From: Bacteroidota bacterium
GTDB lineage: Bacteria > Bacteroidota > Bacteroidia > Cytophagales > Cytophagaceae
Length of the DNA stretch: 48,645 bases
NCBI GenBank assembly: GCA_023428135.1
Contig: JAEYZG010000025.1
Span: 1-48,645 of the forward strand
Reading direction: 5' to 3'
Under the pieces are notes generated by a model. That model saw only the letters and a program-made list of their open reading frames with translations, made no database searches and was not told where the DNA came from. The position numbers and the translations under genes were made by a program. The number at the start of each line of letters is the position of its first letter. Position 1 is the first letter of the stretch. This document shows positions 34,634-45,131 of the stretch, one piece after another.

Positions 34634-35408
34634 ATCCTTATATTTTAAAGATTGAATTTAAATAATTAAACATATTTTATTTAATGACTTTACAAATCCA
34701 TTGATAGTTTTGATTTATATAATATTTAAAATCTGCCTCTCATGCACCAAACTACTGGTTCTGGTTGAAAAATCCGGCTTTACTTTCAATGAAGTATTTA
34801 TTTACTGGTGTTAAGATGCATATCAATTGATTCTGATTCATTAGTTGACCCGTGACATCCCGAATAGACGCAAACAAAATAAAAATTTGCCCTCTGGATC
34901 ATTTCAAAATTAGACATTCTAGTGCACTTTTAAAAAATGGTAGTTCGTAATGATTTTATGCTTATAATATAAATACTTTTTTTAGCAATCAACGAGTATC
35001 TTAATTTTCAATGTATTATATTAACCCAAAATTAAGAATCAATATATCCCGGAACTATTGCAGTTCAATTAAATGGAGCGAGCCTCTTTAGGTCTTTATT
35101 GTTTTCAACCAACAACTCGATTACCATTATAAACCAGATTACAATTATAGTCGCTTACTTTTAATATCAATTATCTGATATAATCCGGAATACATTTCAA
35201 GTTTATCTCCGGATAATTTATTCTTCAATAATTTAATTAGAGAACTATGGAAAAACTAATTATCTATTTACCACCTTAACTGGATGTTCCCAAAATACAT
35301 TTGGTATTTTTTATTCCAGCATGAAAGTAATACTAGTACCTATCCAGGCTTGATAAGTCTGCATAAGGCCCCTCAAATATATTCTTTCACTTAACACACT
35401 TTAAAACT
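34634..35408. other. Long AT-rich intergenic region
   Basis: About 775 bp lie between the divergent DUF1801 gene and the 829-aa cargo gene. I find no convincing reading frame, RNA hairpin, repeat or promoter pair. The length is unusual for this window and may hide an unrecognised small RNA or decayed gene. Confidence 0.5.
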
Positions 35409-37898
35409 ATGAAAAAAAAGAGCACAATTTTCAGCATTTTTTTTATAACAATGCTGACGCTAAATTTATATGCCCAACCGGTTTTAATCAAAAGTGTTCC
35501 AGAAACTAGCTATGGAGCATTTAATGCTCTGGGTAATTATTATTTCTTTCACAATGACAGTTTATGGAGATCCAATGGAACTGCCGTTGGAACATATGTA
35601 ATCAAAGATCTTGGAAGTAAACCTGACCCTTACGAAAAAATTAAAACACACGTTCTTAATTCTTCCTTCTATTTTAAGACCATAAATGGTAGTACACATC
35701 GATTATGGAAAAGTAATGGCACTTCCAGCGGCACAACCATAGTAGGCAGTTATGCCGGTCTTGAAATTCTTGGTGTATTTAACAATGAATTATACTATAG
35801 TGCTTCGCAGTCGGGAGTATGGAAGTTGTTTAAAGTTTCTACCGGTTCACCTGCAGTGATTAAAAACATTCATGCTCTTGAAGCAAGGATAGCAGGAGGC
35901 ATAATCTTCCTAAGTGTGGTAACACCAACATCAGGAGCTTTATGGAAAACAAACGGAACGACTGCAGGAACAGTACTTCTAAAAAATGTCAGCCTGGGAA
36001 ACATGCAAACGCTTAACACCAATCTCTATTTCACATCCGGATCTGCCTTCTGGAAAAGCGATGGAACTACTGAAGGCACTGTAATCGTGAGAGATTTTCA
36101 GGATGGGACAATTGGTCCGATTGGAGTGCTTAAGGACAAATTGTACTTAGCATTCAATGACCGATATGAAATTTATATCAGTAATGGGACTGCTAACGGA
36201 ACAACAATTCTAAAAGAAAATATTGGATTAGATGTAACCGTTTTCAACTTTGGAATTGTAAATGATCAACTGTATTTTAATGTTGATCAGCAGGGACCTC
36301 CAACTGACTTATGGAGAAGTGATGGAACAACAGCGGGCACATTTAAGGTTCATGATATGCCTAGTTTTGTTGATCCTCTAGATATTACAGTAGCAGGTAA
36401 TCACATCTTCTATGCAAATCACACTACCTACGATTACACTTCCGTTGAAGATTATCAAATTTATCAGTTATGGCAATCTGATCTCACTAGTTTTAACACC
36501 AAAACAGTTCAGAATATATTTCCCGGCACCTCATTTCCCTTTACCAAAAATTTAGAGAATGTAAACGAGATATTGTTCTTTATGTCAAAGCAGGGAAGCC
36601 AAACCAATCTGTATAAATATAATCCTAACGCACCAGCAACATCAGTTCCTTACTTTTCTTTAGTAAATGCAACTACAAACAAAGACAGAAGCTTGTTGAA
36701 AAATGGAGATATTGTATCGATTATCGAAGGTCAACCCATAAACATCCGCTTTAATTCATTGGTCAATCCGGCAAGTGTGCAATTCCTGCTTAATGGAAGT
36801 CCTTATAGAGTAGAAAATACAGTGCCTTTTGCTCTTGCCGGAGACAACTCAGGTGATTACAATATTTGGACCGCTTCATCAGGCAACTATACATTGATAG
36901 CAAGGCAATATTCAGGAACCAATGGCGGGGGGGCTCTTTTAGCTTCAGATACAGTTCAGTTTTCAGTTTATAATGTAAACCTTCCAAAAATACCAGTGGT
37001 CAATGCAGGCACAAATAAGAGCTTTGTTTTCCCTACCAATACTGCAACACTTAGTGGATCAGCTTCAGATCCTGATGGAAGCATAACAGGTGTTCAATGG
37101 ACCTGGATCTCAGGACCAAGTTCTGCGTTGGTAACAAATCCAAATTCTCTGACAGCACAGGTTACAAATATTACCGTACCTGGCACCTATTGGTTCAGAC
37201 TGACCGCAACGGATAATCTCGGGAATAAAGGTTATGATGAAGTTGCTATTGAGTTCTCAGGAATTTCCGTATCAAGTTTCGTACTGGCAAATTTTGGTTC
37301 TGGAGGTGGAATGTCTTTTATTGGTGCCATAGATACTTATACCTTGGATCTGGCAACATATTCATATCCTTACTGGAATATTTACGCCAGTACAGAAGGA
37401 AATGTAGGTAGTGTAAAACTAACTTATGGTAGTATTGTAAATATAGAAAATGTAGCTCCATATACTTTATTTGGAGACAATAATGGTGAATTGAATGCAG
37501 GAACCCTATCACCTGGAACCTATACACTGAATGCAATCCCATATTCCGGTCCAAATGCTACAGGGACTGCTGGTTTGCCAATGACCTTGCACCTGACAAT
37601 AATAAACAGTGCTGCCAGGATGAGTAACAATTCTGAAGCAGCTGTCATTGCCGACTGTTTCCCGAATCCGACTTCGGACTTTGTTAACATAAAGACTAAT
37701 GTGATTCAAGCAGGTGAAGCTCTGCTCGAGATATATGATATGAAAGGAATACTTCAGGAAACAATTTACCAAGGCAATGTTGAAATCGGTCAATCCCTTG
37801 AGTTAATGTGGGATGCGACCAAAGCAACTCCAGGAATGTATATTTTAGCAGCAAGAATAGGTGATCAGAAGCAAGTGAAAAAATTAATAGTGAAATAA
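35409..37898 (+). CDS. Secreted ELWxxDGT-repeat protein with PKD-like domain and T9SS sorting domain
   Basis: The 829-aa product has a signal peptide (FFITMLTLNLYAQ). At least six repeats of the ELWxxDGT type follow, for example LWRSNGTAVGT, LWKSNGTSSGT, LWKTNGTTAGT, FWKSDGTTEGT and LWRSDGTTAGT, spaced about 45-70 aa. They probably form a propeller. A PKD/REJ-like domain (VNAGTNKSFVFPTNTATLSGS, about 530-620) and further Ig-like modules lead to the C-terminal T9SS type A sorting domain (CFPNPTSDFVNI to KQVKKLIVK). This is surface or released cargo with unknown target. A strong terminator follows. Confidence 0.9.
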   Translation: MKKKSTIFSIFFITMLTLNLYAQPVLIKSVPETSYGAFNALGNYYFFHNDSLWRSNGTAVGTYVIKDLGSKPDPYEKIKTHVLNSSFYFKTINGSTHRLWKSNGTSSGTTIVGSYAGLEILGVFNNELYYSASQSGVWKLFKVSTGSPAVIKNIHALEARIAGGIIFLSVVTPTSGALWKTNGTTAGTVLLKNVSLGNMQTLNTNLYFTSGSAFWKSDGTTEGTVIVRDFQDGTIGPIGVLKDKLYLAFNDRYEIYISNGTANGTTILKENIGLDVTVFNFGIVNDQLYFNVDQQGPPTDLWRSDGTTAGTFKVHDMPSFVDPLDITVAGNHIFYANHTTYDYTSVEDYQIYQLWQSDLTSFNTKTVQNIFPGTSFPFTKNLENVNEILFFMSKQGSQTNLYKYNPNAPATSVPYFSLVNATTNKDRSLLKNGDIVSIIEGQPINIRFNSLVNPASVQFLLNGSPYRVENTVPFALAGDNSGDYNIWTASSGNYTLIARQYSGTNGGGALLASDTVQFSVYNVNLPKIPVVNAGTNKSFVFPTNTATLSGSASDPDGSITGVQWTWISGPSSALVTNPNSLTAQVTNITVPGTYWFRLTATDNLGNKGYDEVAIEFSGISVSSFVLANFGSGGGMSFIGAIDTYTLDLATYSYPYWNIYASTEGNVGSVKLTYGSIVNIENVAPYTLFGDNNGELNAGTLSPGTYTLNAIPYSGPNATGTAGLPMTLHLTIINSAARMSNNSEAAVIADCFPNPTSDFVNIKTNVIQAGEALLEIYDMKGILQETIYQGNVEIGQSLELMWDATKATPGMYILAARIGDQKQVKKLIVK

Positions 37899-37945
37899 TA
37901 GAGAGGTAAAATACTTTCTCTTAAGAGAAAAGAGAAATGTTAACC

Positions 37946-37998
37946 AGGAGTGAAAATTAAACTTAATCCGTTTAACTTTTCACTCCTATACTTTTTTT
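37946..37998 (+). terminator. Rho-independent terminator
   Basis: AGGAGTGAAAA with TTAAAC pairs with GTTTAA and TTTTCACTCCT around a seven-base loop. A run of seven T follows at 37992. It ends the ELWxxDGT-repeat gene. Confidence 0.88.
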
Positions 37999-38050
37999 AA
38001 TACATCCTGCCAGAGAAGACATATTGATTGATGATAATCTGTCTCGAATA

Positions 38051-39469
38051 TCATCTGTAGTATGTGTCCCATAACTTATTTCTGAATTTATATGTAGGAT
38101 CAAATTGATTTTTAAGTTTGAAAAAATTTTCAGCGTTTGGATATGCTTTTAAAAATTGTTCATTTGTTGCATGGATTTGATAAGGAAGGTAATATGCACC
38201 GTTACATGAAATAGCTGCGTCAATCAATTGTTTCGTCCATTTTTTTACCTCTTCTTTGTCTGCCGGTTTTGTTCCTTGTTTGTAATAAAGTACAAAAGCA
38301 AATACTTCTGTCCTTGCCCAGGCAAGCATTGTACCTGGGTCTTGTTTCGCATGCCGGATAGATATATTTATCACATTTACCTTATTCTTTCTTAAGATGT
38401 CTGACATTAAAGGATAAAAAGCATCAAACTTCTCGATCGGCACAAAGTATTCCTGAAGAACATAAGTTGATCTTTCCCTTGACTTAGGCTCTAATTCAAA
38501 AACATCATAACTCGCTTCGTAATTTCTCCACTCAACAGGTTTACCTATATATAAAAAGGGTTCCATCAAATACTGTCTCAACCATTTTCCTCCCGGGAAC
38601 TCAGAGACTATTTTGAAAGCGAATTTGTTAAATCTATATTTTTTATCATTTGGTTTCAATCTATAACTTACCGTAACATCTCTTGATGTTTTGCGATATG
38701 AAATTTCTCTTACTTTTCTATATCTATTAGGATAGATATCAGCATTATGAAAAACAACTAATGAATCACTTCTTATTTTGTCCACAAAATACTGTTTGTA
38801 TTTTTTAATTAAAAGTACATTGTCTGTCCGTTCAACTTTATCGTTCTCAGTTAAAAATAATGTTGCCTGAACAATCACTCCTAGTCCACCATAGCCCCCA
38901 ATTGCTCCATAAAATACATCCTTATTCTCTGTGGGAGTTGCCGTTACTAAATCGCCATTAGCTAAGATTATTTTTATTTCTTTGACTGATAAAACGATAG
39001 GTCCTCCTCCAATGTATCTTCCATGAACATTAACACTTAATGAGCCCCCAACTGTAAAGTTGGCATAGGTTTGCATTATTTGTACTGACAAGTCATATGG
39101 ATCGATAAACTCTTGAATTTTTCTCCAGGTTATTCCTGTCTGAACTGTAATTTCTTTCTTCTCCTTGGAAAAGCAAATAATACTGTCAAAGTTCCTCATA
39201 TCTATTTGCAATGCTTGTTCGGTCGCTGTCTGCCCACCCATGCTATAGCGCCCACCACCAATTGAAACAGCTCCATTATGAATTTTTATGGCTGTGACTA
39301 TTTCCATCGTTGTGGTAGGAGAAATGATTGCATTTACTTTGATTGGGTTTAACTGAGTAACATCATTTACTATTTTTGAAGTATCTTGTCCAAAAAGTTG
39401 CAACGAAACAAAGGTCGACAGAAGAACATGAAAAAGACGATGTCTGTTCTTTTTGAATGTAATACTCAT
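38051..39469 (-). CDS. Exported FAD-linked oxidase (PCMH type)
   Basis: The product of about 472 aa starts best at the internal Met (39469), which gives a signal peptide (RLFHVLLSTFVSLQLFGQ). The ATG at 39517 would put 16 residues before it. The PCMH-type FAD domain shows IHNGAVSIGGGRYSMGGQ (near 75), ITVQTGITWRKIQEFI and FTVGGSLSVNVHGRYIGGGP, followed by a cap domain like those of D-arabinono-lactone or alditol oxidases and the usual ending (FFKLKNQFDPTYKFRNKLW). The GGGRYS position usually holds a His that links FAD covalently, and here it is Arg/Tyr, so FAD is probably non-covalent. Export of such an enzyme is unusual. Confidence 0.82.
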   Translation of the reverse strand: MSITFKKNRHRLFHVLLSTFVSLQLFGQDTSKIVNDVTQLNPIKVNAIISPTTTMEIVTAIKIHNGAVSIGGGRYSMGGQTATEQALQIDMRNFDSIICFSKEKKEITVQTGITWRKIQEFIDPYDLSVQIMQTYANFTVGGSLSVNVHGRYIGGGPIVLSVKEIKIILANGDLVTATPTENKDVFYGAIGGYGGLGVIVQATLFLTENDKVERTDNVLLIKKYKQYFVDKIRSDSLVVFHNADIYPNRYRKVREISYRKTSRDVTVSYRLKPNDKKYRFNKFAFKIVSEFPGGKWLRQYLMEPFLYIGKPVEWRNYEASYDVFELEPKSRERSTYVLQEYFVPIEKFDAFYPLMSDILRKNKVNVINISIRHAKQDPGTMLAWARTEVFAFVLYYKQGTKPADKEEVKKWTKQLIDAAISCNGAYYLPYQIHATNEQFLKAYPNAENFFKLKNQFDPTYKFRNKLWDTYYR

Positions 39470-39905
39470 TATTATTTTTATCATCCGCGAACTATCAATA
39501 TTTAAAATAGCAGACATTGCGAGAAATAGAGCGCGAAACTTTCCGCCTTTAGCATCGCCACACTTCTATAAAAAGAAAGAAAAATATACGAGAAATAAAG
39601 CTCTCCAGATTATGATCACTCATCAATCACTCCTGTTGCTTATGTTGTTTTTTTTACCTATTGCCTTTTACTGATGTTTTTGCGAACCAATTCAGCTTAT
39701 ACAAAAATTTTGGTGCTAAAGCTCAAACCATTCAATTTAGAGAGTTAATTTACGAGACCAAAAAAGATTTGTTCCTCACTTTTACAATAAAAATTATCTG
39801 CTTAAGAAGATTAAAAATAACCAGCACAATTTATTTTAAAGGAAAAAAACATTACCCAAAGACGGAATATTCAAATTTGCCTGAATCAAAACTTTCACAA
39901 AAAAA
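39470..39905. other. Intergenic region without a supported gene
   Basis: The two plus-strand frames here (39453-39674 and 39661-39972) have poor composition. The first begins inside the oxidase signal region on the other strand, and the second runs into the bestrophin gene. I see no gene or RNA. Confidence 0.5.
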
Positions 39906-40817
39906 TCAAAGAATATATTCCCCGTTTACAGCCACTACTTGTTCAGGTACCTTCTTCTCCCCTAACATCTGAAGAAGATTAATTTCAATTACTCTTGATA
40001 TCTGATTTAATGGCATACCGGAAGGAACTTCCTGAAACGGCTCCATCAATGCCATTCCATTTTGATGGGACACATGAAATACAAAACCCACAATCCAGCC
40101 TAGGATTATTGACCAGGCACCTACATTATCCGCTAGGATAATGGTTATAAAAATCACCAGTACCCAAATAAAAAGTTTGGTGAAATAAATATACGAAGTA
40201 GGAAACACGGTATTACTGATCCGTTCTGATTTTCCCATATGATCAGTAAACAATGTAAGAAATCCATTGAACTGCATGAAGCGAAATTCGCTTAGGCAAT
40301 TTTGCTTTGTCAAATACTCTAAATCCCTGGCATTAAGCGAAAGAATTGCATTGGGAATATTGTCTTCTTTACTTATTTGTTCAAGCTCCTGATTCGTAAA
40401 GAACTGCTTATAATAATCATCCTTTTTTTTCCGTAGTGATTCCTTCAGTGCATACACAAATCCTATCTGACGAAGAATCATCTTGCTTCTGATAAGGTCC
40501 AGTTCTTCCACACTTAAATTTCCTGGATTGGTATATTGCAATATATTACGTGCCCAACTGCGGGAATCATTTACCAAAGCGCCCCAGATAATGCGGGCTT
40601 CCCACCACCTGTCATAAGCCTGATTATTACTAAAACCCACGAAGAATGCTAGAGCAGTTCCTAATAATGTCGGTAACATGGGGGGCAATAGTATAGCCTG
40701 CGGTATTACATGCTCATGAACATAATAGGTAGCAATGCAGGTTACGATTATCAATAGATCAACCTTCCAGGTAAATCTTACAATCCGGAATAAACTTAAA
40801 CTGGGTGTTAATACCAT
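39906..40817 (-). CDS. Bestrophin-family chloride channel
   Basis: The 303-aa product matches prokaryotic bestrophins (formerly UPF0187), pentameric anion or cation channels in the inner membrane. Supporting stretches are FRIVRFTWKVDLLIIV at the start and the family core LGTALAFFVGFSNNQAYDRWWEARIIWG (about 52-79), with the conserved RWWE, followed by a second hydrophobic pair (about 210-255) and the ending in the Leu-rich segment EINLLQMLGE. Length is typical. It stands alone. Confidence 0.9.
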   Translation of the reverse strand: MVLTPSLSLFRIVRFTWKVDLLIIVTCIATYYVHEHVIPQAILLPPMLPTLLGTALAFFVGFSNNQAYDRWWEARIIWGALVNDSRSWARNILQYTNPGNLSVEELDLIRSKMILRQIGFVYALKESLRKKKDDYYKQFFTNQELEQISKEDNIPNAILSLNARDLEYLTKQNCLSEFRFMQFNGFLTLFTDHMGKSERISNTVFPTSYIYFTKLFIWVLVIFITIILADNVGAWSIILGWIVGFVFHVSHQNGMALMEPFQEVPSGMPLNQISRVIEINLLQMLGEKKVPEQVVAVNGEYIL

Positions 40818-41041
40818 TTACTAAAACAATTTGTTAAACAGTAATTTTAGGCAGAGTATTATAATAACACAGTTTCCCCAATGAAGTTATACTCTTATCA
40901 GATCTTATGACAAATAAACTAAAAGACTATAGGGATTGCCACACTGTATTAAAGCAAATTCATTCACCTAAACTTTTTTGAATAAAAAGAATTACTTCTA
41001 ATAATTGAACTATTCAACAAACAAAGAGACAATATGGAAAG

Positions 41042-41264
41042 ATGAACACTATTTGCTTCAATAATCGGATTGGCACTTTCAGTGAGTAGTTGCAATGGAG
41101 ATGAAAGGAGTTCAAATAAAAATATTAAGGACGACTCAACAGCCGTTGAAGTAGCTCGTGAGAGGGAAAGAAAAGAAGGTGATTCTGTGGAACAAAATAA
41201 AAATTCTGGACAAGGAAGAGGAACAGGAGCTGTAGGACAGGACTCGATCTCTCAAAGCCGCTAA
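41042..41264 (+). pseudogene. Small lipoprotein with a disrupted start
   Basis: From about 41047 one frame reads TLFASIIGLALSVSSCNGDERSS to a stop at 41264, a good signal peptide with lipobox (SVSSC) and a 60-aa Lys/Asp/Gln-rich tail ending in GRGTGAVGQDSISQSR. The nearest ATG (41042) is out of frame, and an in-frame TGA lies just before this stretch. An indel in the first codons would give a normal start, for example MKTLFASIIG. Either the gene is broken at its start or the base sequence is wrong there. No function is recognised. Confidence 0.5.
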
Positions 41265-41485
41265 TCCTATCCTGGTTTAATGTCAGAACGATTTCAGTTC
41301 AAAATCTTTATAATAGATAAAAAAGGTCAAATACATCCCTAAACATATGAGATTCATCCATATGTATAATCTTTTGATAAGTTATTTCTCCCGAAATTAT
41401 AATATTGAAAATACCTTTGGTTAACTTTTAATTCATACTGATAATTGTATTTTTTTTCCTGAATGAAATTGGATATTTTTATTTC

Positions 41486-44302
41486 ATGTTCAGTAGAAAG
41501 TTATTTTTCCTGTTATTTATCCTTTTAATATTTTTCGTCTTTCCGGTATATTCTCAAAAACTGGTTTTAAAAAATATTACTTCAAGCAATGGCTTGCCCA
41601 GTAACGTTTGCTATGACATCATACAAGACAGGGAAGGCTATATCTGGATTGCTTCAGAAAATGGAGTCAGCCGTTTTGATGGTAAAGACTTCAAAAACTA
41701 TACTACTCAAAACGGTCTTGCAGACAATGAAATATTTAAAATAGTTGAAGATAAAAAAGGCAGAATCTGGTTCTTAAGTTATAATGGACAACTATCCTAT
41801 TACTATAAAGGCTTCATCCATCATTCAGGAAACACTCCTTTCCTGAAAAAACTCAGTTTTACATATTTTGTCAAAGAAGCTTACCCTGACAGTAAAGGGA
41901 ACATATGGTTTTCCTCAAAAGAAGAAGGGATAAAGGTTTTATTACCAGACAATAGAATAAAGATCTATTCTGATAAAAAGGGTACGTTCGATGCAGTAAA
42001 TGTTTTTGTACAAAAGAATGATACCATTATTGCAGTCGCTCAGAATCACACTCTTATATTTACAAGCTCTGCACTCCTTAAAAAAGAGAGTGCTACTTAT
42101 TTTTATTCCAGATCGTATAGAAAGCCCGACTTATTTAAGTTTAATGAACAAAAAAATTTAATTGAAGGAAATAACTTTACCATCAAAGTGCCTTCAGAAA
42201 AAGTTTTATGTTATTTAAAAGACTCTAAGGAGCATTCCTGGATTGGTACTGACAATGGCTTATATCATATCAACAATGGAGAATCTCAGCAATACCTTGC
42301 AGGAACAATCATTACATCTTTGATTGAAGACACTGAAGGAAATGTATGGATCAGCACATTGGGAAAAGGGATTTACATGGCTCCTTCGTTACCTTTTTTT
42401 GAACTTCGTGATGAACAAGACCGATTATTACCCCCTATCATATCCTTATATACTGATGAAGAAATCATCTATGCCGGTACCGATCATGGTTCCTTTTACA
42501 TCATAAACAGGAAAAGTAATTCAACAAAAAAAATTCAAATAGAAAAAGGAAAAATTTATAACCGTGTCAAAAAATTTGTAAAAGATGACAAAGGGATTAT
42601 CTGGATTGGAAGTGACCTTGGATTATACAAATATTCAGGTACTATTACAAAAATAATATCAGATATAGCCGTTAAAGATCTAAGCTTTAATAACGGTATA
42701 GTATTAGTTGCCTCTAATGTGGGGCTTTTCAGTATAGACCAGGAAATAAAAAAGCTGTATGATTACAGAACAACAGAGGCTGAATACATAGAAAACATCA
42801 TTTACGTGGGGACCTTAGGGGGTATAAAAACCTATTTGGACTCTTCAAACATACTTAAGTTTTCCGGAAATTTTCTTCAAGGCAAAAGGATAACTGCAAT
42901 AAAGAACCTGGCTGGCTCTCCTGCTATTGCAACATATGGTCATGGTTTATTTATCCTTCGCAAGGACAGTACTATTCAGATTACTGAATCCAAAGGCCTT
43001 CATGGCGATATTATCTTAGAATTACATACTGATGAGAAAAAAAATATCTGGCTACTCACCAACCGCGGCTTGAACTATTTGGATATCCGAAACATGAACA
43101 TCATTTCATATTCTGGTTCTGAAGGTTTGTTGCCATTACAACTAAGCTCCTTCTGTCTTAAACAGGATACTATATTTGTAGCCTCTCAAAGAGGTATATC
43201 TTATTTCATACCATCACAGGCATCTGTCTCAGAAGTCAGACCTAAGGCTTTTATCACATCTCTTGAGGTTAACAATCAGCCATATATTTTTGGCAAAAAA
43301 ATCATTCTTGACTGGAATCAGAATAATATAACTTTTGGCTTTTCAGGAATCTCTATTTCCAGTCTTGGGGACATGACTTATCAATACATGCTTGAAGGTA
43401 TTGACAAAACCTGGCTTAATGCGACTAATAATGAGGTTTTTTATAGCGGACTAAAACCAGGAAGATATACATTTAAAGTCAGGACCATTTCAAAACATGG
43501 CAAAACCAGCAAACAGACTGCTGAGCAAACGTTTACCATAAAAGCCCACTTTACTGATTCCATCTGGTTTAATTCATTGATTATTTCTCTTGCTATTGCA
43601 GGTTTGTTCTTTCTCATTTATCTATGGTTTATTAACTACAAACATACACAGAAAAGGAAGCTCAGGGCGCTTCAATTAGAACAGACTGCCCTTAGAAATC
43701 AGATGAATCCTCATTTCCTGTTCAATACACTTAATTCCATTCAGCAGTTTGTAATTAAAGAAGATAAGCGCAAAGCCAACAAATACCTGGTTTTATTTGC
43801 TAACCTGATAAGGAAATACCTTGATCATTCCAGAGAATTATACATTACTCTGGGTGAGGAAATAGAGAGTATTGAAATGTACCTTCAACTGGAAAATCTC
43901 AGAATGAATAATCAGGTCGAAATAGATTTTCTCAAACCGGATCAGAGTTTCAATGGGAGTTACATACCTGCAATGTTTGTGCAACCACTTGTAGAAAATG
44001 CATTTAAACATGCTCTGTTCCCTTTAATCAATGAGGGCCATAAAGCGAAGCTTTCTATAAATATTATCCCCAAAGACGATAATTATATCCTTTTTAGCGT
44101 AAAGGATAATGGAACGGGTTTTTCTCCGGACTATAAAAATAAAGAAGGTTCTACAGCCTTGAAGAATATTATGGAGCGTATTGATATACTTAACAAAGTT
44201 CATTCAGTAAATGCAAAAATAGAATTTAACTCTGCTGAAAGCTCAGGTTCAGAAGTAATCATAACTTTACCAATATTAAATAAATCAGTACATGTCAATT
44301 AA
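41486..44302 (+). CDS. Sensor histidine kinase with two-component-regulator propellers (LytS-type)
   Basis: The 938-aa product has a signal sequence (LFFLLFILLIFFVFPVYSQ). A periplasmic part with many propeller repeats of the Reg_prop type follows (NGLPSNVCYDIIQDREGYIWIAS, DGKDFKNYTTQNGLADNEI). A Y_Y_Y-type Ig domain (GLKPGRYTFKVRTISKHGKT, near 690) leads to one membrane helix (about 700-722). The cytosolic part is a His_kinase domain with LRNQMNPHFLFNTLNSIQQF (phospho-His about residue 743) and an HATPase domain (VENAFKH; DNGTGFS). It is an inner-membrane sensor with no receiver. The stop overlaps the next gene's start by 11 bp, so the pair is translationally coupled. The signal is unknown. 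Confidence 0.94.
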   Translation: MFSRKLFFLLFILLIFFVFPVYSQKLVLKNITSSNGLPSNVCYDIIQDREGYIWIASENGVSRFDGKDFKNYTTQNGLADNEIFKIVEDKKGRIWFLSYNGQLSYYYKGFIHHSGNTPFLKKLSFTYFVKEAYPDSKGNIWFSSKEEGIKVLLPDNRIKIYSDKKGTFDAVNVFVQKNDTIIAVAQNHTLIFTSSALLKKESATYFYSRSYRKPDLFKFNEQKNLIEGNNFTIKVPSEKVLCYLKDSKEHSWIGTDNGLYHINNGESQQYLAGTIITSLIEDTEGNVWISTLGKGIYMAPSLPFFELRDEQDRLLPPIISLYTDEEIIYAGTDHGSFYIINRKSNSTKKIQIEKGKIYNRVKKFVKDDKGIIWIGSDLGLYKYSGTITKIISDIAVKDLSFNNGIVLVASNVGLFSIDQEIKKLYDYRTTEAEYIENIIYVGTLGGIKTYLDSSNILKFSGNFLQGKRITAIKNLAGSPAIATYGHGLFILRKDSTIQITESKGLHGDIILELHTDEKKNIWLLTNRGLNYLDIRNMNIISYSGSEGLLPLQLSSFCLKQDTIFVASQRGISYFIPSQASVSEVRPKAFITSLEVNNQPYIFGKKIILDWNQNNITFGFSGISISSLGDMTYQYMLEGIDKTWLNATNNEVFYSGLKPGRYTFKVRTISKHGKTSKQTAEQTFTIKAHFTDSIWFNSLIISLAIAGLFFLIYLWFINYKHTQKRKLRALQLEQTALRNQMNPHFLFNTLNSIQQFVIKEDKRKANKYLVLFANLIRKYLDHSRELYITLGEEIESIEMYLQLENLRMNNQVEIDFLKPDQSFNGSYIPAMFVQPLVENAFKHALFPLINEGHKAKLSINIIPKDDNYILFSVKDNGTGFSPDYKNKEGSTALKNIMERIDILNKVHSVNAKIEFNSAESSGSEVIITLPILNKSVHVN

Positions 44303-45035
44303 GGCTTTGATAATAGATGATGAACCTTCTGCCATTGAGGTATTAAAAGATATCATCAATACTTTTATTCCGGAAGTTCACCTTGCAGGAACCGCGTCCA
44401 ACATACCTCAGGCGGTCGCTCAGATCAGGAAGCATAATCCAGACATTATATTTCTGGATATAAAACTGGGAAACAATACAGGTTTTGAAGTTCTGGAACA
44501 AACTTCTGAATTGGATTATGAAGTCATATTTACAACCGCTTATGGTGAATACCGTGACAAAGCTTTTGATCACCTGGCGCTTAATTATCTGACAAAACCG
44601 ATTGATGTTGATAAACTGGAAAAGACTATTGAGAAATACAAAAAGCGGAATCAAAGCCTTTATTCACATGATAAACTACAAGAACTTTTAGCGTCTACCC
44701 GCTCAAAAACTAATAGTAAAATTCCTTTATCAGTTAAAGACGGGCATATTTTAGTTTCAGCCGATGAAATCATCCGTTGCGATGCAGATTCTAATTATTC
44801 GAAAGTTTTTTTGACTGATTCAAGAATCATTACAGTGGCTAAAACTTTAAAATATTTTGAGGAAAATCTGCCACCGTCCAAATTTTTCAGGGTACATAAA
44901 AGTCACCTGATCAATATTGATTTTATTGAAGAGATCAAAAATGACGGAACTTTGACACTCAAAAACGGAGGTAGTGTAATCATCTCACAAAGAGCTAAAT
45001 CCTTATTCTTTCAGTTTTTGAACGGGTCTTCATAA
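44292..45035 (+). CDS. LytTR-family response regulator
   Basis: The 247-aa product has a receiver domain (ALIIDDEPSAIEVL; phospho-acceptor D56 in IIFLDIKLG; TTAYGEYRDKAFDHLALNYLTKPID) and a C-terminal LytTR DNA-binding domain (about 145-245; RCDADSNYSKVFLTDSRIITVAKTLKYFEENL; FFRVHKSHLINIDFI). LytTR proteins bind short direct repeats. Such repeats (CTGTTTCAG and CTGGTTCAG, 12 bp apart) lie 50-70 bp downstream of this gene, before the next gene, and again before its paralogue. The kinase gene overlaps its start. Confidence 0.94.
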   Translation: MSIKALIIDDEPSAIEVLKDIINTFIPEVHLAGTASNIPQAVAQIRKHNPDIIFLDIKLGNNTGFEVLEQTSELDYEVIFTTAYGEYRDKAFDHLALNYLTKPIDVDKLEKTIEKYKKRNQSLYSHDKLQELLASTRSKTNSKIPLSVKDGHILVSADEIIRCDADSNYSKVFLTDSRIITVAKTLKYFEENLPPSKFFRVHKSHLINIDFIEEIKNDGTLTLKNGGSVIISQRAKSLFFQFLNGSS

Positions 45036-45084
45036 ACTAAAAAAAGTCCGCTTTCCCTCAAATTTCGCTGCGTATACTCAATCC

Positions 45085-45118
45085 CTGTTTCAGCTCCTGG
45101 TTCAGATACATAGTTTTG
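45085..45118 (+). promoter_or_regulatory. Promoter with 12-bp-spaced direct repeats (possible LytTR site)
   Basis: TTTC (45088-45091), 19 nt, then TAGTTTTG (45111-45118) match the Bacteroidota -33/-7 promoter with the TAnnTTTG box intact. Direct repeats CTGTTTCAG (45085-45093) and CTGGTTCAG (45097-45105) overlap its -33 side. The ATG follows at 45132, only 13 nt after the -7 box, so the leader is very short. The same arrangement recurs at 46209-46242. Binding by the adjacent LytTR regulator is inference. Confidence 0.65.
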
Positions 45119-45131
45119 ATGAAAAAACTAT

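Noticed and set aside
39453..39972. Two plus-strand reading frames in the oxidase-bestrophin gap
   Set aside because: Composition is not protein-like, starts are poor, and both run into genes on the other strand.
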